Assembly (NCBI GenBank): GCA_964466035.1
Contig: CAYXLR010000018.1
Coordinates: 1-41,918 of the forward strand
Source: JANQEA01 sp964466035
Lineage (GTDB): Bacteria > Bipolaricaulota > Bipolaricaulia > UBA7950 > UBA9294
Reading direction: 5' to 3'
Length of the DNA stretch: 41,918 bases
The notes beneath the pieces are model-generated. The model did not search any database. It was given only the letters and a program-made list of their open reading frames with translations, and was not told the origin of the DNA. Shown here piece after piece: positions 1 through 6,760 of this stretch (the first letter of the stretch is position 1; each line of letters starts with the position of its first letter). Both the position numbers and the translations under genes were made by a program.

Positions 1-272
1 CGGTACCCGGCCAGTCGATCGATGACCGGAACGCCGAGCGACAGGTCGAGGCGGGTTCCCGCGACCGCGTCGAAGGCGAGCCACAGCGCGCGATCGGCCT
101 CGGTCAGCTCGGCGTACGCGACCTGGCTGACGTCGATGTCCTCCATCCACAACGCGCGGTCGAACGTCGGGTAGACCTCGCCGATCGAGGCCGGCTTGTG
201 CGCGGCGACAGCGAAAGCGAGGCAGAGGACGGCGAGAGTTCCGACGGCGAGGGATCTTCGAGCGATGATCAC
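1..272 (-). CDS. secreted protein of unknown function (partial, N-terminal 90 residues)
   Basis: Only the N-terminus lies in the window. The GTG start at 272 has a GGAGG Shine-Dalgarno six bases upstream (279-283). The first ~25 residues form a typical signal peptide: IIARR, a hydrophobic stretch rich in Leu, Val and Ala, and an Ala-rich end before HKPAS. The visible mature part is acidic with Trp and Leu (for example FDRALWMEDIDV and ADRALWLAFDAV) and shows no family motif I recognise. It is probably exported. The ribbon-helix-helix gene lies 243 bases upstream on the same strand, too far for obvious coupling. Function unknown. Confidence 0.7.
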   Translation of the reverse strand, partial: MIIARRSLAVGTLAVLCLAFAVAAHKPASIGEVYPTFDRALWMEDIDVSQVAYAELTEADRALWLAFDAVAGTRLDLSLGVPVIDRLAGY

Positions 273-515
273 GGCACACCTCCTTCCGCACTCAGTCTGC
301 CGATTCGAACGGCCTTCGCCAAGCCCGGGACGACCGTGAGAGGCTCGACGACCTCGTTCTTCCGACACCGACGCGATGAACGCGGACCGCCCGATTCGAT
401 CGAAGTGCCGAATTCTCGGGTTCGAGTGTGGCGGCAGTCCGCAGCGCTGCGAAGAGGTGGATGCTGGTTTCGGCTCGGCCCACGGCGTACGATTCGGGAC
501 CGGCGATCGGGATCG

Positions 516-686
516 CTACTTGCGCTCTTCGCGATCGAGGTACTGGACGATCGCATCAACGACGAGGTAGTTGAGCGAGCGATCGCGTTTCTCGCCCAGC
601 TTGTGGAGGCGATCGACCACTTGCAGCTTCTGCGCTTTCTCGGGGATGTAGACGGAGATCATCGGCGTTGTTCTTGCTCGTGGCAT
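516..686 (-). CDS. ribbon-helix-helix (CopG/Arc-type) DNA-binding protein, 56 aa
   Basis: This short gene starts at ATG 686 and ends at TAG 516-518. The protein opens with MPRARTTPMISVYIPEKAQ, in which MISVYIPE forms the beta strand that inserts into the DNA major groove. Two helices follow: LQVVDRLHKLGEKRDRS and then LNYLVVDAIVQYLDREE. The pattern (basic N-terminus, S/T-V-x-I-P strand, RS-x-N-Y-L helix start) is the Arc/CopG/MetJ layout, which binds DNA as a dimer. No toxin-like partner is next to it, so a lone transcriptional regulator fits better than an antitoxin. GAGGTG lies about eight bases before the ATG. A perfect 8-bp inverted repeat lies just upstream (702-738), a natural candidate for its own operator. 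Confidence 0.85.
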   Translation of the reverse strand: MPRARTTPMISVYIPEKAQKLQVVDRLHKLGEKRDRSLNYLVVDAIVQYLDREERK

Positions 687-701
687 GTCCCCTCACCTCG
701 A

Positions 702-738
702 CCCCATTGTGATCATATTCGCCGCGACGTCAATGGGG
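702..738. promoter_or_regulatory. perfect 8-bp inverted repeat, candidate operator of the ribbon-helix-helix protein
   Basis: CCCCATTG at 702-709 and CAATGGGG at 731-738 are exact reverse complements separated by 21 bases. They lie 16 bases upstream of the ribbon-helix-helix start codon and upstream of the divergent glycosyltransferase gene. TTGAC and TATGAT elements on the minus strand fall between or within the arms, but their spacing does not form a standard promoter. Ribbon-helix-helix repressors often bind repeats in their own promoter; that this protein binds here is inferred. Confidence 0.5.
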
Positions 739-862
739 AACCGGGCGAGTGCCCCATGAGCGGAAGCGACGGACGTCCGGTGGACATCGGTCCGTCCGAT
801 CGCCGAATATACACCGGGATGCGCGACCAGGGACGGGTGGCTCGAACGGGGGTGAGGCCGTG

Positions 863-2053
863 ATGCTCGCCCTGTGGGGCGTCGCGGCGGCCTCCCTGGC
901 GGCCTGGATCGGGCTCCTCGTCGGCCGGGGCTTCTTCTGGTGGCCGTCGCCTCGGCTCGAACCGCCGGCTCCGGGTGAGAACCCGCCGGAGCGGGCGGTC
1001 GTCGCAGTGGTCCCGGCGCGGAACGAGGCGGAGATCCTCCCGAGGACGCTGCCGACGGTCCTGGAGCAGGATCGCTCCGGGCCGTTTCGCGTCGTGCTCG
1101 TCGACGATCGGAGCGAAGACGGGACGGCGCCGGCCGCGCGCGCGGCGGCCGAGACCGTCTCCGCGGGGGACCGGCTGGAGGTCGTCGACGGCGGGCCGCT
1201 TCCCGCAGGGTGGTCGGGGAAGGTCCGGGCGATGGACCGAGGCGTTGAGGCCGCTTCCGCTGGCGCTCGACCGCAGTCCGAGCGCCCGGACTTCCTCTGG
1301 TTCACCGACGCCGACGTCGCCCACGAGCCGTGGGTGCTCGGCGCGCTGGTCGCCAAGGCCGAGGCGGAGTCGCTCGACCTCGTCTCGGTGATGGCGACGC
1401 TGCGGGTCGACTCGGCGTGGGATCGGCTCCTCGTCCCGGCGTTCGTCTACTTCTTCGCCAAGCTCTACCCGTTTCGTTTCGTCGGCGATCCGAGCCGACG
1501 AAACGCCGGCGCGGCCGGCGGCTGCGTCTTGATTCGGCGTCGTGCCCTCGAGCGGGCGGGCGGCTTGGAGAAGATCCGCTCGGCGCTGATCGACGACTGC
1601 GCCCTCGGCCGTCTGATCAAGCGGACGGGCGGGCGGATCTGGCTCGGGTATTCGCGCGGGGTTCGAAGCGTCCGGGGCCACGGCAGCCTGGAAAGCGTCT
1701 GGGAAATGGTCGCCCGGTCGGCGTACACCCAGCTCGGTCACTCGCCGCTGAATCTGGCCGGCACGATCCTCGGGATGCTGTTCCTTTACGCGCTCGCGCC
1801 GGTCGCGTGCATGGCCGGCGGGATCGCGGGAGCGCTCGGCGTGGCCGGTGCGATCCCTCTGCTCGCGCTCGGCGGCGCCGCGTGGGCGCTGATGGCGGCG
1901 AGCTTCGTCCCGCTGCTGCGACATCACGGCGTCGGTTGGGCGGTCGCCCCGCTCCTCCCAGTCGCCGGCGTGCTGTACACCGCGATGGCCGTCTCGTCGG
2001 CGTGGCGCCACTGGAGGGGGCGTGGCGGCGCGTGGAAGGGGAGAACGTACTGA
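863..2053 (+). CDS. hpnB: HpnB-like family 2 glycosyltransferase, membrane protein
   Basis: The 396-residue protein has an N-terminal membrane segment (residues ~5-28), a GT-A domain and several C-terminal membrane segments. Visible GT2 motifs are VPARNEAE, VDDRSEDGT, the DAD motif in FTDADVAHEPW, and LIDDCALGRLIKR. The sections LVPAFVYFFAKLYPF, NAGAAGGCVLIRR and MVARSAYTQLGHSPL match the hopene-associated glycosyltransferase HpnB family closely. ATG 863 is chosen because GAGG at 854-857 is well spaced; GTG 860 directly before it is the alternative. No squalene-hopene cyclase or other hpn gene is nearby, so the acceptor lipid cannot be read from context and the hopanoid link is by family only. 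Confidence 0.8.
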   Translation: MLALWGVAAASLAAWIGLLVGRGFFWWPSPRLEPPAPGENPPERAVVAVVPARNEAEILPRTLPTVLEQDRSGPFRVVLVDDRSEDGTAPAARAAAETVSAGDRLEVVDGGPLPAGWSGKVRAMDRGVEAASAGARPQSERPDFLWFTDADVAHEPWVLGALVAKAEAESLDLVSVMATLRVDSAWDRLLVPAFVYFFAKLYPFRFVGDPSRRNAGAAGGCVLIRRRALERAGGLEKIRSALIDDCALGRLIKRTGGRIWLGYSRGVRSVRGHGSLESVWEMVARSAYTQLGHSPLNLAGTILGMLFLYALAPVACMAGGIAGALGVAGAIPLLALGGAAWALMAASFVPLLRHHGVGWAVAPLLPVAGVLYTAMAVSSAWRHWRGRGGAWKGRTY

Positions 2054-2101
2054 GTAGTGAGCCTTGCGCGCCGCGCGCCGCGCACGCAAGCTTGTGCCGT
2101 C

Positions 2102-2596
2102 ATGACGGACTGGGAAGAACCGATCTCCTATCGCCCGATCGGCGTGATCCGCTCGCCGTACACCGATCCGGCCGAGACGCCGATCCAGCCGCGGTACGCG
2201 CGGGGGATCGAGGGGCGGGTCGTGATCGATCCGCCGTTCGAAGAGGGTTTGGACGATCTCGATGGCTTCTCGCACATCGTGCTGCTCTACCACCTTCACC
2301 GGGCGGGGCCGTACCGGCTGAAGGTCGTGCCGTTCCTCGATGACGTCCCGAGAGGGGTCTTCGCAACGCGGGCGCCGTCGCGCCCGAACCCGATCGGGAT
2401 GAGCGTCGTTCGATTGCTCCGTCGGGAGGGCCGCGTTCTTCACATCGCCGACGTCGACGTGCTCGACGGGACGCCGCTGCTCGACATCAAGCCGCACATC
2501 GAGCGGTTCGGCGTCGACGGGGGCGTGCGTTCGGGTTGGCAGTCGGGCGTCGACGAAGCGGACGCCGAGCGCCGCGGACGGCGGCTACGCGGTTGA
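2102..2596 (+). CDS. trmO: tRNA (adenine(37)-N6)-methyltransferase TrmO
   Basis: At 164 residues this is a compact member of the TrmO/TsaA (YaeB) family, which uses SAM to N6-methylate the already modified t6A37 of threonine tRNAs. Family signatures are the opening YRPIGVIRSPY, then RGIEGRVVIDP, LDDLDGFSHIVLLYHLHR and the conserved block RAPSRPNPIGMSVVRLL, followed by DVLDGTPLLDIKPH. It lacks the extra C-terminal domain of the E. coli protein, as many short bacterial and archaeal members do. The ATG at 2102 begins just before the first conserved block; no strong Shine-Dalgarno is visible. It follows the glycosyltransferase by 48 bases and overlaps the convergent VOC gene by 12 bases. Confidence 0.85.
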   Translation: MTDWEEPISYRPIGVIRSPYTDPAETPIQPRYARGIEGRVVIDPPFEEGLDDLDGFSHIVLLYHLHRAGPYRLKVVPFLDDVPRGVFATRAPSRPNPIGMSVVRLLRREGRVLHIADVDVLDGTPLLDIKPHIERFGVDGGVRSGWQSGVDEADAERRGRRLRG

Positions 2597-2995
2597 ACCG
2601 GTCGTTGCCCCGATGCGCTGGTTGATCTCGATCACGTTTCCGTCGGGATCGTGGAAGTGCGCGGTGCGGACGTCCCAATCCTCGCGGGTTCGCGGCGCCA
2701 GCGTGAACCGAACGCCCTTGCTCTCGAGCTCCTTGTGGGCGGCGTCGACGTCGTCGACGGCGAAGACGAGCGCCACGCGGCCCCGCCCTTCCCCTTTCGG
2801 CTCGGGAACGCCGAGCGCCTCGGCCATCCGGGCGCGTTGAAACAAAGCGAGTCGGACGCCGGGCACCTCGAACTCCGCGTACTGTGAGTCGACGTCGCCG
2901 TGCAGGACCTTCATCCCCAGGACGTCGCGGTAGAACCGGAACGAGCCTCGGTAGTTGTCGACGAGAAGCCGCACGTAGTTAAATCGGTAGTTCAT
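2585..2995 (-). CDS. VOC (glyoxalase/bleomycin-resistance fold) family protein
   Basis: A single 136-residue VOC protein made of two beta-alpha-beta-beta-beta modules. The first runs from NYVRLLVDNYRGSFRFYRDVLGMKV to AEFEVPGVRLALF, the second from GRVALVFAVDDVDAAHKELESKGV to the closing AHFHDPDGNVIEINQ. The FHDPDGNVIEI end holds the usual acidic metal ligand and is typical of dioxygenase/glyoxalase-like members; the substrate cannot be told. ATG 2995 is preferred because GGAGGT lies seven bases upstream; the GTG at 3004 overlaps that Shine-Dalgarno. It is divergent from the Ntn-hydrolase gene at 3130. Confidence 0.85.
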   Translation of the reverse strand: MNYRFNYVRLLVDNYRGSFRFYRDVLGMKVLHGDVDSQYAEFEVPGVRLALFQRARMAEALGVPEPKGEGRGRVALVFAVDDVDAAHKELESKGVRFTLAPRTREDWDVRTAHFHDPDGNVIEINQRIGATTGSTA

Positions 2996-3073
2996 TTCGT
3001 CCACCTCCCGGTGCAGCGTCGCCCGCGCGAACGATGGGTTCGTGTGGCGACCGTGAGGATTCGGTGACGCCGG

Positions 3074-3102
3074 TTGACGGGCCGGTTCGGAGGCGGGACA
3101 CT
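3074..3102 (+). promoter_or_regulatory. possible sigma70-type promoter for the Ntn-hydrolase gene
   Basis: TTGACG at 3074-3079 (five of six to consensus) is followed by a 17-base spacer and GACACT at 3097-3102 (three of six). It sits about 28 bases before the GTG start at 3130, between divergent genes. The weak -10 keeps confidence low. Confidence 0.35.
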
Positions 3103-3129
3103 CACCGCGCGGCGGGGAGGGGAGGAACC

Positions 3130-3960
3130 GTGCAAAGGTCGAAGCGCGTGCTGGCGGTCTCCTTGATCGTAGCGGCCGTGACGGCGATCCCCGCCGCGGC
3201 GTGCACGGTCTTCTCGTACGCTGCCGACGGCGTGATCCTGTTCGGCAACAACGAGGACTACGACCGGCTCGAGCCGCGCATCTGGTTCCTCGAGCCGAGG
3301 GGGCCGTATCACGGCGCGCTGTGCCTCGGCTGGGGCGACTGGTCGGCCCAGGGCGGAATGAACGACGCCGGCCTCTGCTACGACGCGACCGGATCCACGT
3401 CGACCCTGCTCAACTGGCACAAGGAGAAGGCCGAAGCGCCGCCGAACTGGCCGACGCTCGTGCTGCAGCGGTGCGCCACGGTCGACGAGGTCGAGGCGTT
3501 CGTCCGGCGGTACGACTTCAGCTCGAAGGGGATGGCGCAGTTCCTGTGGCTCGATCGGAACGGCGATTCGCTCGTCGTCACCTCGAGCGCCGAGGGCGAG
3601 GTCGTCTTCCTCGAGCAGTCGGGCGGATACCGCGTGATCACCAACTTCAACGTGACCGATCCTTCGTACGGGTACTACCCCTGCTGGCGGTACGACACGG
3701 CGGAGCTGATGCTGAGGCGGATCGAGGACGGATCATCGGCGCCGTCGGTCGCCGTGTTTCGCCCGATCCTCAACGGCGTCCACCAGCCGGGGGCCACGGC
3801 CTACTCGAACGTCTTCGATCTGGTCTCGATGACGGCGTACGTCTATCGGGATCATGACTACAGCGACGTGCGGGTGATCGATCTTCGCGAGGTCCTCGCC
3901 GCCGGCCCTCCCCCGCCGATGCCCCTCGACGCCTACTTCGAGGCCACCGCGGCCGACTGA
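3130..3960 (+). CDS. exported Ntn-hydrolase (choloylglycine hydrolase / acyltransferase-like fold)
   Basis: The 276-residue product starts at GTG 3130 with GGAGG at 3121-3125. Residues 1-24 are a signal peptide ending in IPAAA. The next residues are CTVFSYAADGVILFGNNEDYD. In the Ntn-hydrolases of the penicillin V acylase / bile salt hydrolase and C45 acyltransferase group the nucleophile is the N-terminal Cys of the mature chain, followed by a G-x-N-x-D block; here Cys25 and GNNEDY fit. Signal peptidase cleavage after Ala24 would expose Cys25. Later blocks GGMNDAGLCYDAT and YRVITNFNVTDPSYG also fit the fold. A lipobox reading (AAAC) is less likely because position -3 is Ala. Likely role: hydrolysis of a linear amide bond outside the cytoplasm; substrate unknown. 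Confidence 0.75.
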   Translation: MQRSKRVLAVSLIVAAVTAIPAAACTVFSYAADGVILFGNNEDYDRLEPRIWFLEPRGPYHGALCLGWGDWSAQGGMNDAGLCYDATGSTSTLLNWHKEKAEAPPNWPTLVLQRCATVDEVEAFVRRYDFSSKGMAQFLWLDRNGDSLVVTSSAEGEVVFLEQSGGYRVITNFNVTDPSYGYYPCWRYDTAELMLRRIEDGSSAPSVAVFRPILNGVHQPGATAYSNVFDLVSMTAYVYRDHDYSDVRVIDLREVLAAGPPPPMPLDAYFEATAAD

Positions 3961-4024
3961 CCGGCCGTGTAACGCGCATCACGGTCGCTATCGCGCGATT
4001 TCGGGCGCGGGCGGCCTGTTGGCT

Positions 4025-4041
4025 CGCGGAGCGGTTCCGCG
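4025..4041. terminator. short GC hairpin between convergent genes
   Basis: CGCGGA (4025-4030) pairs with TCCGCG (4036-4041) around a five-base loop, between the end of the Ntn-hydrolase gene at 3960 and the small membrane peptide gene ending at 4071. There is no T tract on either strand, so it may only be a weak transcription or mRNA end. Confidence 0.25.
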
Positions 4042-4070
4042 GGTCGTAGGCGATCAGGTCGAAGCGCGGC

Positions 4071-4151
4071 CTACGCCATCGCGCCGAGGCCGAGGAGCAC
4101 GAGCACCGCCAGGCCGACGGCGATCAGCGCGAGGACGACGATCCAGCTCAC
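4071..4151 (-). CDS. 26-residue single-span membrane peptide
   Basis: A GTG at 4151 preceded by AAAGGAG with a five-base gap opens a reading frame that ends at TAG 4071-4073. The peptide starts MSW and is otherwise one hydrophobic helix (IVVLALIAVGLAVLVLLGLG) ending AMA, long enough to cross a membrane once. It starts 34 bases after the stop of the secreted nuclease-fold gene on the same strand, so the two are probably co-transcribed. The strong Shine-Dalgarno and wholly hydrophobic translation argue for a real small gene. Function unknown. Confidence 0.55.
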   Translation of the reverse strand: MSWIVVLALIAVGLAVLVLLGLGAMA

Positions 4152-4185
4152 GACCGCTCCTTTCTCGGGTCGATCGTTGCGGCGG

Positions 4186-5154
4186 CTAGTCCCAGTCCCC
4201 CGATGCGAGCTGGAACCGGAACACGATCGGGTTGTGGTCCGAGATCACGCGGGCGTATCCGAGCTGCTCGAACGCGTCCTCGATCGGTTCGTCGAACGGG
4301 TTCCAGACGGCGGCGAGTCCGGCGACCAGGTCGATCACCCGCAGGCCGAAGACGTAGTCGACCTCGACCCGCTGCACGAAGAGCACGCCGTCATACGGCC
4401 TGCTCGGGACCAGACTCGCGTCGGTGGCGAGACAGTCGCCGGCGTACGTCGGATTGAGGAATCGGCAGTCGTCCGGCGTTGCGGTCAGGATCTCGGAGCA
4501 GTCGGCGAAGCTCATGCTTCCGACGATGAGGTACTCGGTCTCTTCGGTCGTCTGTCCGTCGATCCAGGCCTTGATCGCCCGAAGCTCCTCCGCCCGCTTC
4601 GCCCGGTCGGCCTCCTCCGATCCTTCGTGCAGATGGACCGAGATCACGACGAAGTCGAACCCCGTCTCGACGTGCCGAAGAGAAAACACGTGCGGCACCC
4701 GATCGTACACGGGATTCGCGGTGACGTCCTCGGCGAGGTAGGTCCGGGGCAGGCCGTCGGCCGGCTCCAGCTTCGTCGGATCGTAGAAGACGACGAACCA
4801 CTCGGTCCACGGCTCGTTGCTGTGGTTGATCAGTCGCTTGCCCGTGTCCTCCTTCGAGAGGACGTACGCGAATCCGTGGCGGGCCGTCATCTCGTCGAAG
4901 AACTCGGCCACCTCCGCGTCCGGCTCGTACGGGTCCCCGTTCGGGAACGTACCTTCGTACGGCGGCGCCACGATCCCCTGGACGACCACGACGTCGTAGT
5001 TGGCGAGGACGTGCGCCAACGCCCGGCCGTCCTTTTCTGCGTAGTACCCCAGCTGGTTGATGTCGAAGCTGCACACGGTGAGCGAATCGAGCGCGGCGGC
5101 TCCCGCGGACGCCGCCAACAGAATGAATAGGCCGATCGATATCGTTCGTCTCAT
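4186..5154 (-). CDS. secreted endonuclease/exonuclease/phosphatase (DNase I-like) fold protein with degenerate active site
   Basis: The 322-residue protein starts at ATG 5154 behind AAGGAGG and has a clear signal peptide (residues 1-21, ending AGAAA). The fold is recognisable from SFDINQLG (28-36), DVVVVQGIV (54-62), VVISVHLHEG (169-178), YLIVGSMSFADCS (208-220), YDGVLF (254-259) and SDHNPIVF (305-312). In active DNase I-like enzymes the second block carries QE and the GD(F/M)N block supplies Asp and Asn. Here they read QG (59-60) and GSMS (212-215), so the metal-binding Glu, the Asp and the Asn are all replaced, while the H174 and SDH histidines remain. It is likely an exported pseudoenzyme or binding protein. 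The 26-aa membrane peptide gene follows it. Confidence 0.8.
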   Translation of the reverse strand: MRRTISIGLFILLAASAGAAALDSLTVCSFDINQLGYYAEKDGRALAHVLANYDVVVVQGIVAPPYEGTFPNGDPYEPDAEVAEFFDEMTARHGFAYVLSKEDTGKRLINHSNEPWTEWFVVFYDPTKLEPADGLPRTYLAEDVTANPVYDRVPHVFSLRHVETGFDFVVISVHLHEGSEEADRAKRAEELRAIKAWIDGQTTEETEYLIVGSMSFADCSEILTATPDDCRFLNPTYAGDCLATDASLVPSRPYDGVLFVQRVEVDYVFGLRVIDLVAGLAAVWNPFDEPIEDAFEQLGYARVISDHNPIVFRFQLASGDWD

Positions 5155-5268
5155 TCCCCCTCCTTCTCGGCGACGAGATCGTATCACCGACCGGCCGCTC
5201 GGCCAAGTGTGATGTGCGTTACCATCCTTGCCGGTGACGCGTCCCCGGGCGTCCTTCCGCGATCCGCG

Positions 5269-5306
5269 TTGACAGATCGCGGCGCGCCGTCCTACATTCG
5301 GACGGC
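5269..5306 (+). promoter_or_regulatory. promoter of the Cache-like lipoprotein gene with an inverted repeat around its -10 box
   Basis: TTGACA at 5269-5274 matches the -35 consensus exactly; after an 18-base spacer comes TACATT at 5293-5298. The perfect 7-bp repeat GCCGTCC (5286-5292) / GGACGGC (5300-5306) brackets the -10 box, so a bound dimer would cover it. The start codon lies at 5366, leaving a leader of about 60 bases. Confidence 0.6.
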
Positions 5307-5365
5307 CGTTTCGAGAAAGGCGCGTCGACGATCGGCGCGTCGCTTCGGATCGAAAGGAGCTTCGC

Positions 5366-6052
5366 ATGAAGAGGACGTCGATCTGGCTCGGGATCCTGCT
5401 GGTCGCTGTCCCGCTCGTCTGCTGCGGGCAGCCGGAGCCGACGATGGACGACTGCGCCGTGGTCGCCGTCTCGGCGGCGGTCGGGCTGGCGGAGACGTAC
5501 GTCGAGGGGCTGATCCGGACGATGGTCGTCCTGGCGGCGACGGCGCCGGTGAAGGCGGGCTACTGGGACGGGATGTTCGGTCTGTTGGAGACGTTCCGGG
5601 AGGCGAGCCTCTCGATGACGGCGTGGTTCGTGCACCCGGACGGCTCGTACTACACCGTCGACGTGGGCCGGGCGAGCGCGAACCTCTCGGACCGCGCCTA
5701 CTTCCCGGTCGTGATGTCGGGCCGGATCGCCACCGGCTACTTCCTGGTCAGTCGTTCGACCGGCAAGGTGTCGATGGTGACCGCGGTGCCGGTCGTGTCG
5801 GACGGCGAGATCGTCGGGGCGCTCGGCGTGTCGCTGTTCCTCGACTCCTTCAGCCGAGCCATCGTCGAGGACCTCGCGTTGCCGGACGGCGTCCTCTTCT
5901 ACGCGGCGACGCCGGACGGGCAGATTGCGCTTCACTCCGACCCGGACCTGCTGCAGGCCGACGTGTCCGAGGCGGGGGTCGTCGCCGAAGACACCGCGAC
6001 GCTTGTCTCGCCGCTCCTGGGGTGGACGTTCGGGGTCGGTCCGGTCGAGTAG
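5366..6052 (+). CDS. secreted or lipid-anchored Cache-like sensor-domain protein
   Basis: The 228-residue product starts at ATG 5366 behind AAAGGAG. It begins MKRTSIWLGILLVAVPLVCCG, a signal peptide with two cysteines; LVCC is only a poor lipobox, so lipidation is uncertain. After a helical region (AVVAVSAAVGLAETYVEGLIRTM) comes a PAS-like extracellular Cache/PDC core: AWFVHPDGSYYTVD, NLSDRAYFPVVMSGRIATGYFLVSRSTGKVSMVTAVPVV split by short loops, then VGALGVSLFLDSFSR. The D-R-x-Y-F and tyrosine-rich pocket are typical of small-ligand-binding Cache domains. No second membrane segment or output domain follows, so it may present a ligand to another protein or act as a stand-alone receptor. Confidence 0.75.
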   Translation: MKRTSIWLGILLVAVPLVCCGQPEPTMDDCAVVAVSAAVGLAETYVEGLIRTMVVLAATAPVKAGYWDGMFGLLETFREASLSMTAWFVHPDGSYYTVDVGRASANLSDRAYFPVVMSGRIATGYFLVSRSTGKVSMVTAVPVVSDGEIVGALGVSLFLDSFSRAIVEDLALPDGVLFYAATPDGQIALHSDPDLLQADVSEAGVVAEDTATLVSPLLGWTFGVGPVE

Positions 6053-6085
6053 CCGGCCGACCGAGGGTGCCATTCCGGGCTCCGT

Positions 6086-6559
6086 CTAGTCCGAGCTCGC
6101 TCTGCTCCAATTGAACCCGATCGTCGCGCCGATCGCCGGGGCGATCGGCAGGAGGACGAACCCGAGAAACTCGGTGACCCCTTCCGGGATCCCGATCGAG
6201 TAGAGAAGCGGCTCGACGAACGCGCTGGCCAGCCCCCCGGCGAGGCCGCCGAGAAGGCAGCCCGCGATCCCCCCTTCCACGTCGAGGATCTTCCCCGTCG
6301 CGAGAACGCCGGCGGTCGCGCCGAGCCCTCCTCCGAGGGTGACGCCGGCGATGACCGTAGCGACCCGCGCGGCACGCGCCTCGAGATTCGGAGCGATCGA
6401 ACCGATGGCGACGATCCCGAGGCCCGCGCCGACGACGCCCCCGACCGTTCCGCCGAGGAGCTCGAGGGCGATCGCCCCGGAAGGCGTGACGGCCGATGCG
6501 GAATCGGCCACGAGCAACAGGACCAGCAAGGCCGAGATCAAGACCGAGATCCTGCACAC
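6086..6559 (-). CDS. secreted or membrane glycine-zipper protein, unknown function
   Basis: GTG 6559 is chosen because GGAGG (6568-6572) lies eight bases upstream and the translation then opens with a clean signal peptide (CRISVLISALLVLLLVADSASA). The mature 135 residues are strongly hydrophobic with repeated small-residue zippers: GGTVGGVVGAGLG, GVTLGGGLGATAG and GCLLGGLAGGLASA, ending IGATIGFNWSRASSD. Such glycine zippers pack membrane helices together or associate with envelope membranes. The gene is convergent with the Cache-like gene (33 bases apart). No family is recognised. Confidence 0.6.
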   Translation of the reverse strand: MCRISVLISALLVLLLVADSASAVTPSGAIALELLGGTVGGVVGAGLGIVAIGSIAPNLEARAARVATVIAGVTLGGGLGATAGVLATGKILDVEGGIAGCLLGGLAGGLASAFVEPLLYSIGIPEGVTEFLGFVLLPIAPAIGATIGFNWSRASSD

Positions 6560-6700
6560 GTCGCTCACCTCCCCGGACGATTCTGCGGATTCGACGCGAT
6601 GAAGGCAATCGTGATGAAGAGACAAGGATCGTGCGGCTTGGCAGAGGCGGCCGAAGTCCCTAGGATGGCTGCGCGCGATTCGTCGAAAAGGGGGAAAGAG

Positions 6701-6760
6701 ATGAGGAGGACGAAGGCGATCAAGAGGGCGGTGCTGCTCGCAGCGGGTGAGACGCTTTGA
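6701..6760 (+). CDS. possible 19-residue leader peptide coupled to the first DOMON gene
   Basis: ATG 6701 follows GGGGGAAAGAG and opens a very basic 19-codon frame (MRRTKAIKRAVLLAAGETL). Its TGA (6758-6760) overlaps the TTG start (6757-6759) of the DOMON gene as TTGA. That TTG has only a weak Shine-Dalgarno (GGTGAG), so re-initiation after this peptide could supply ribosomes. It may equally be chance; the evidence is the overlap and the Shine-Dalgarno. Confidence 0.35.
   Translation: MRRTKAIKRAVLLAAGETL

Noticed and set aside
284..515. possible gene or promoter between the ribbon-helix-helix gene and the partial secreted gene
   Set aside because: Frames here are Arg-rich shadows without Shine-Dalgarno sites; a TTGGCG/CAGACT pair on the minus strand is too poor to call a promoter.
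713..2497. 594-codon open frame on the minus strand
   Set aside because: It lies antisense to the HpnB-like and TrmO genes, has an Arg/Asp/Pro-rich composition with no domains, and arises from GC-rich third positions.
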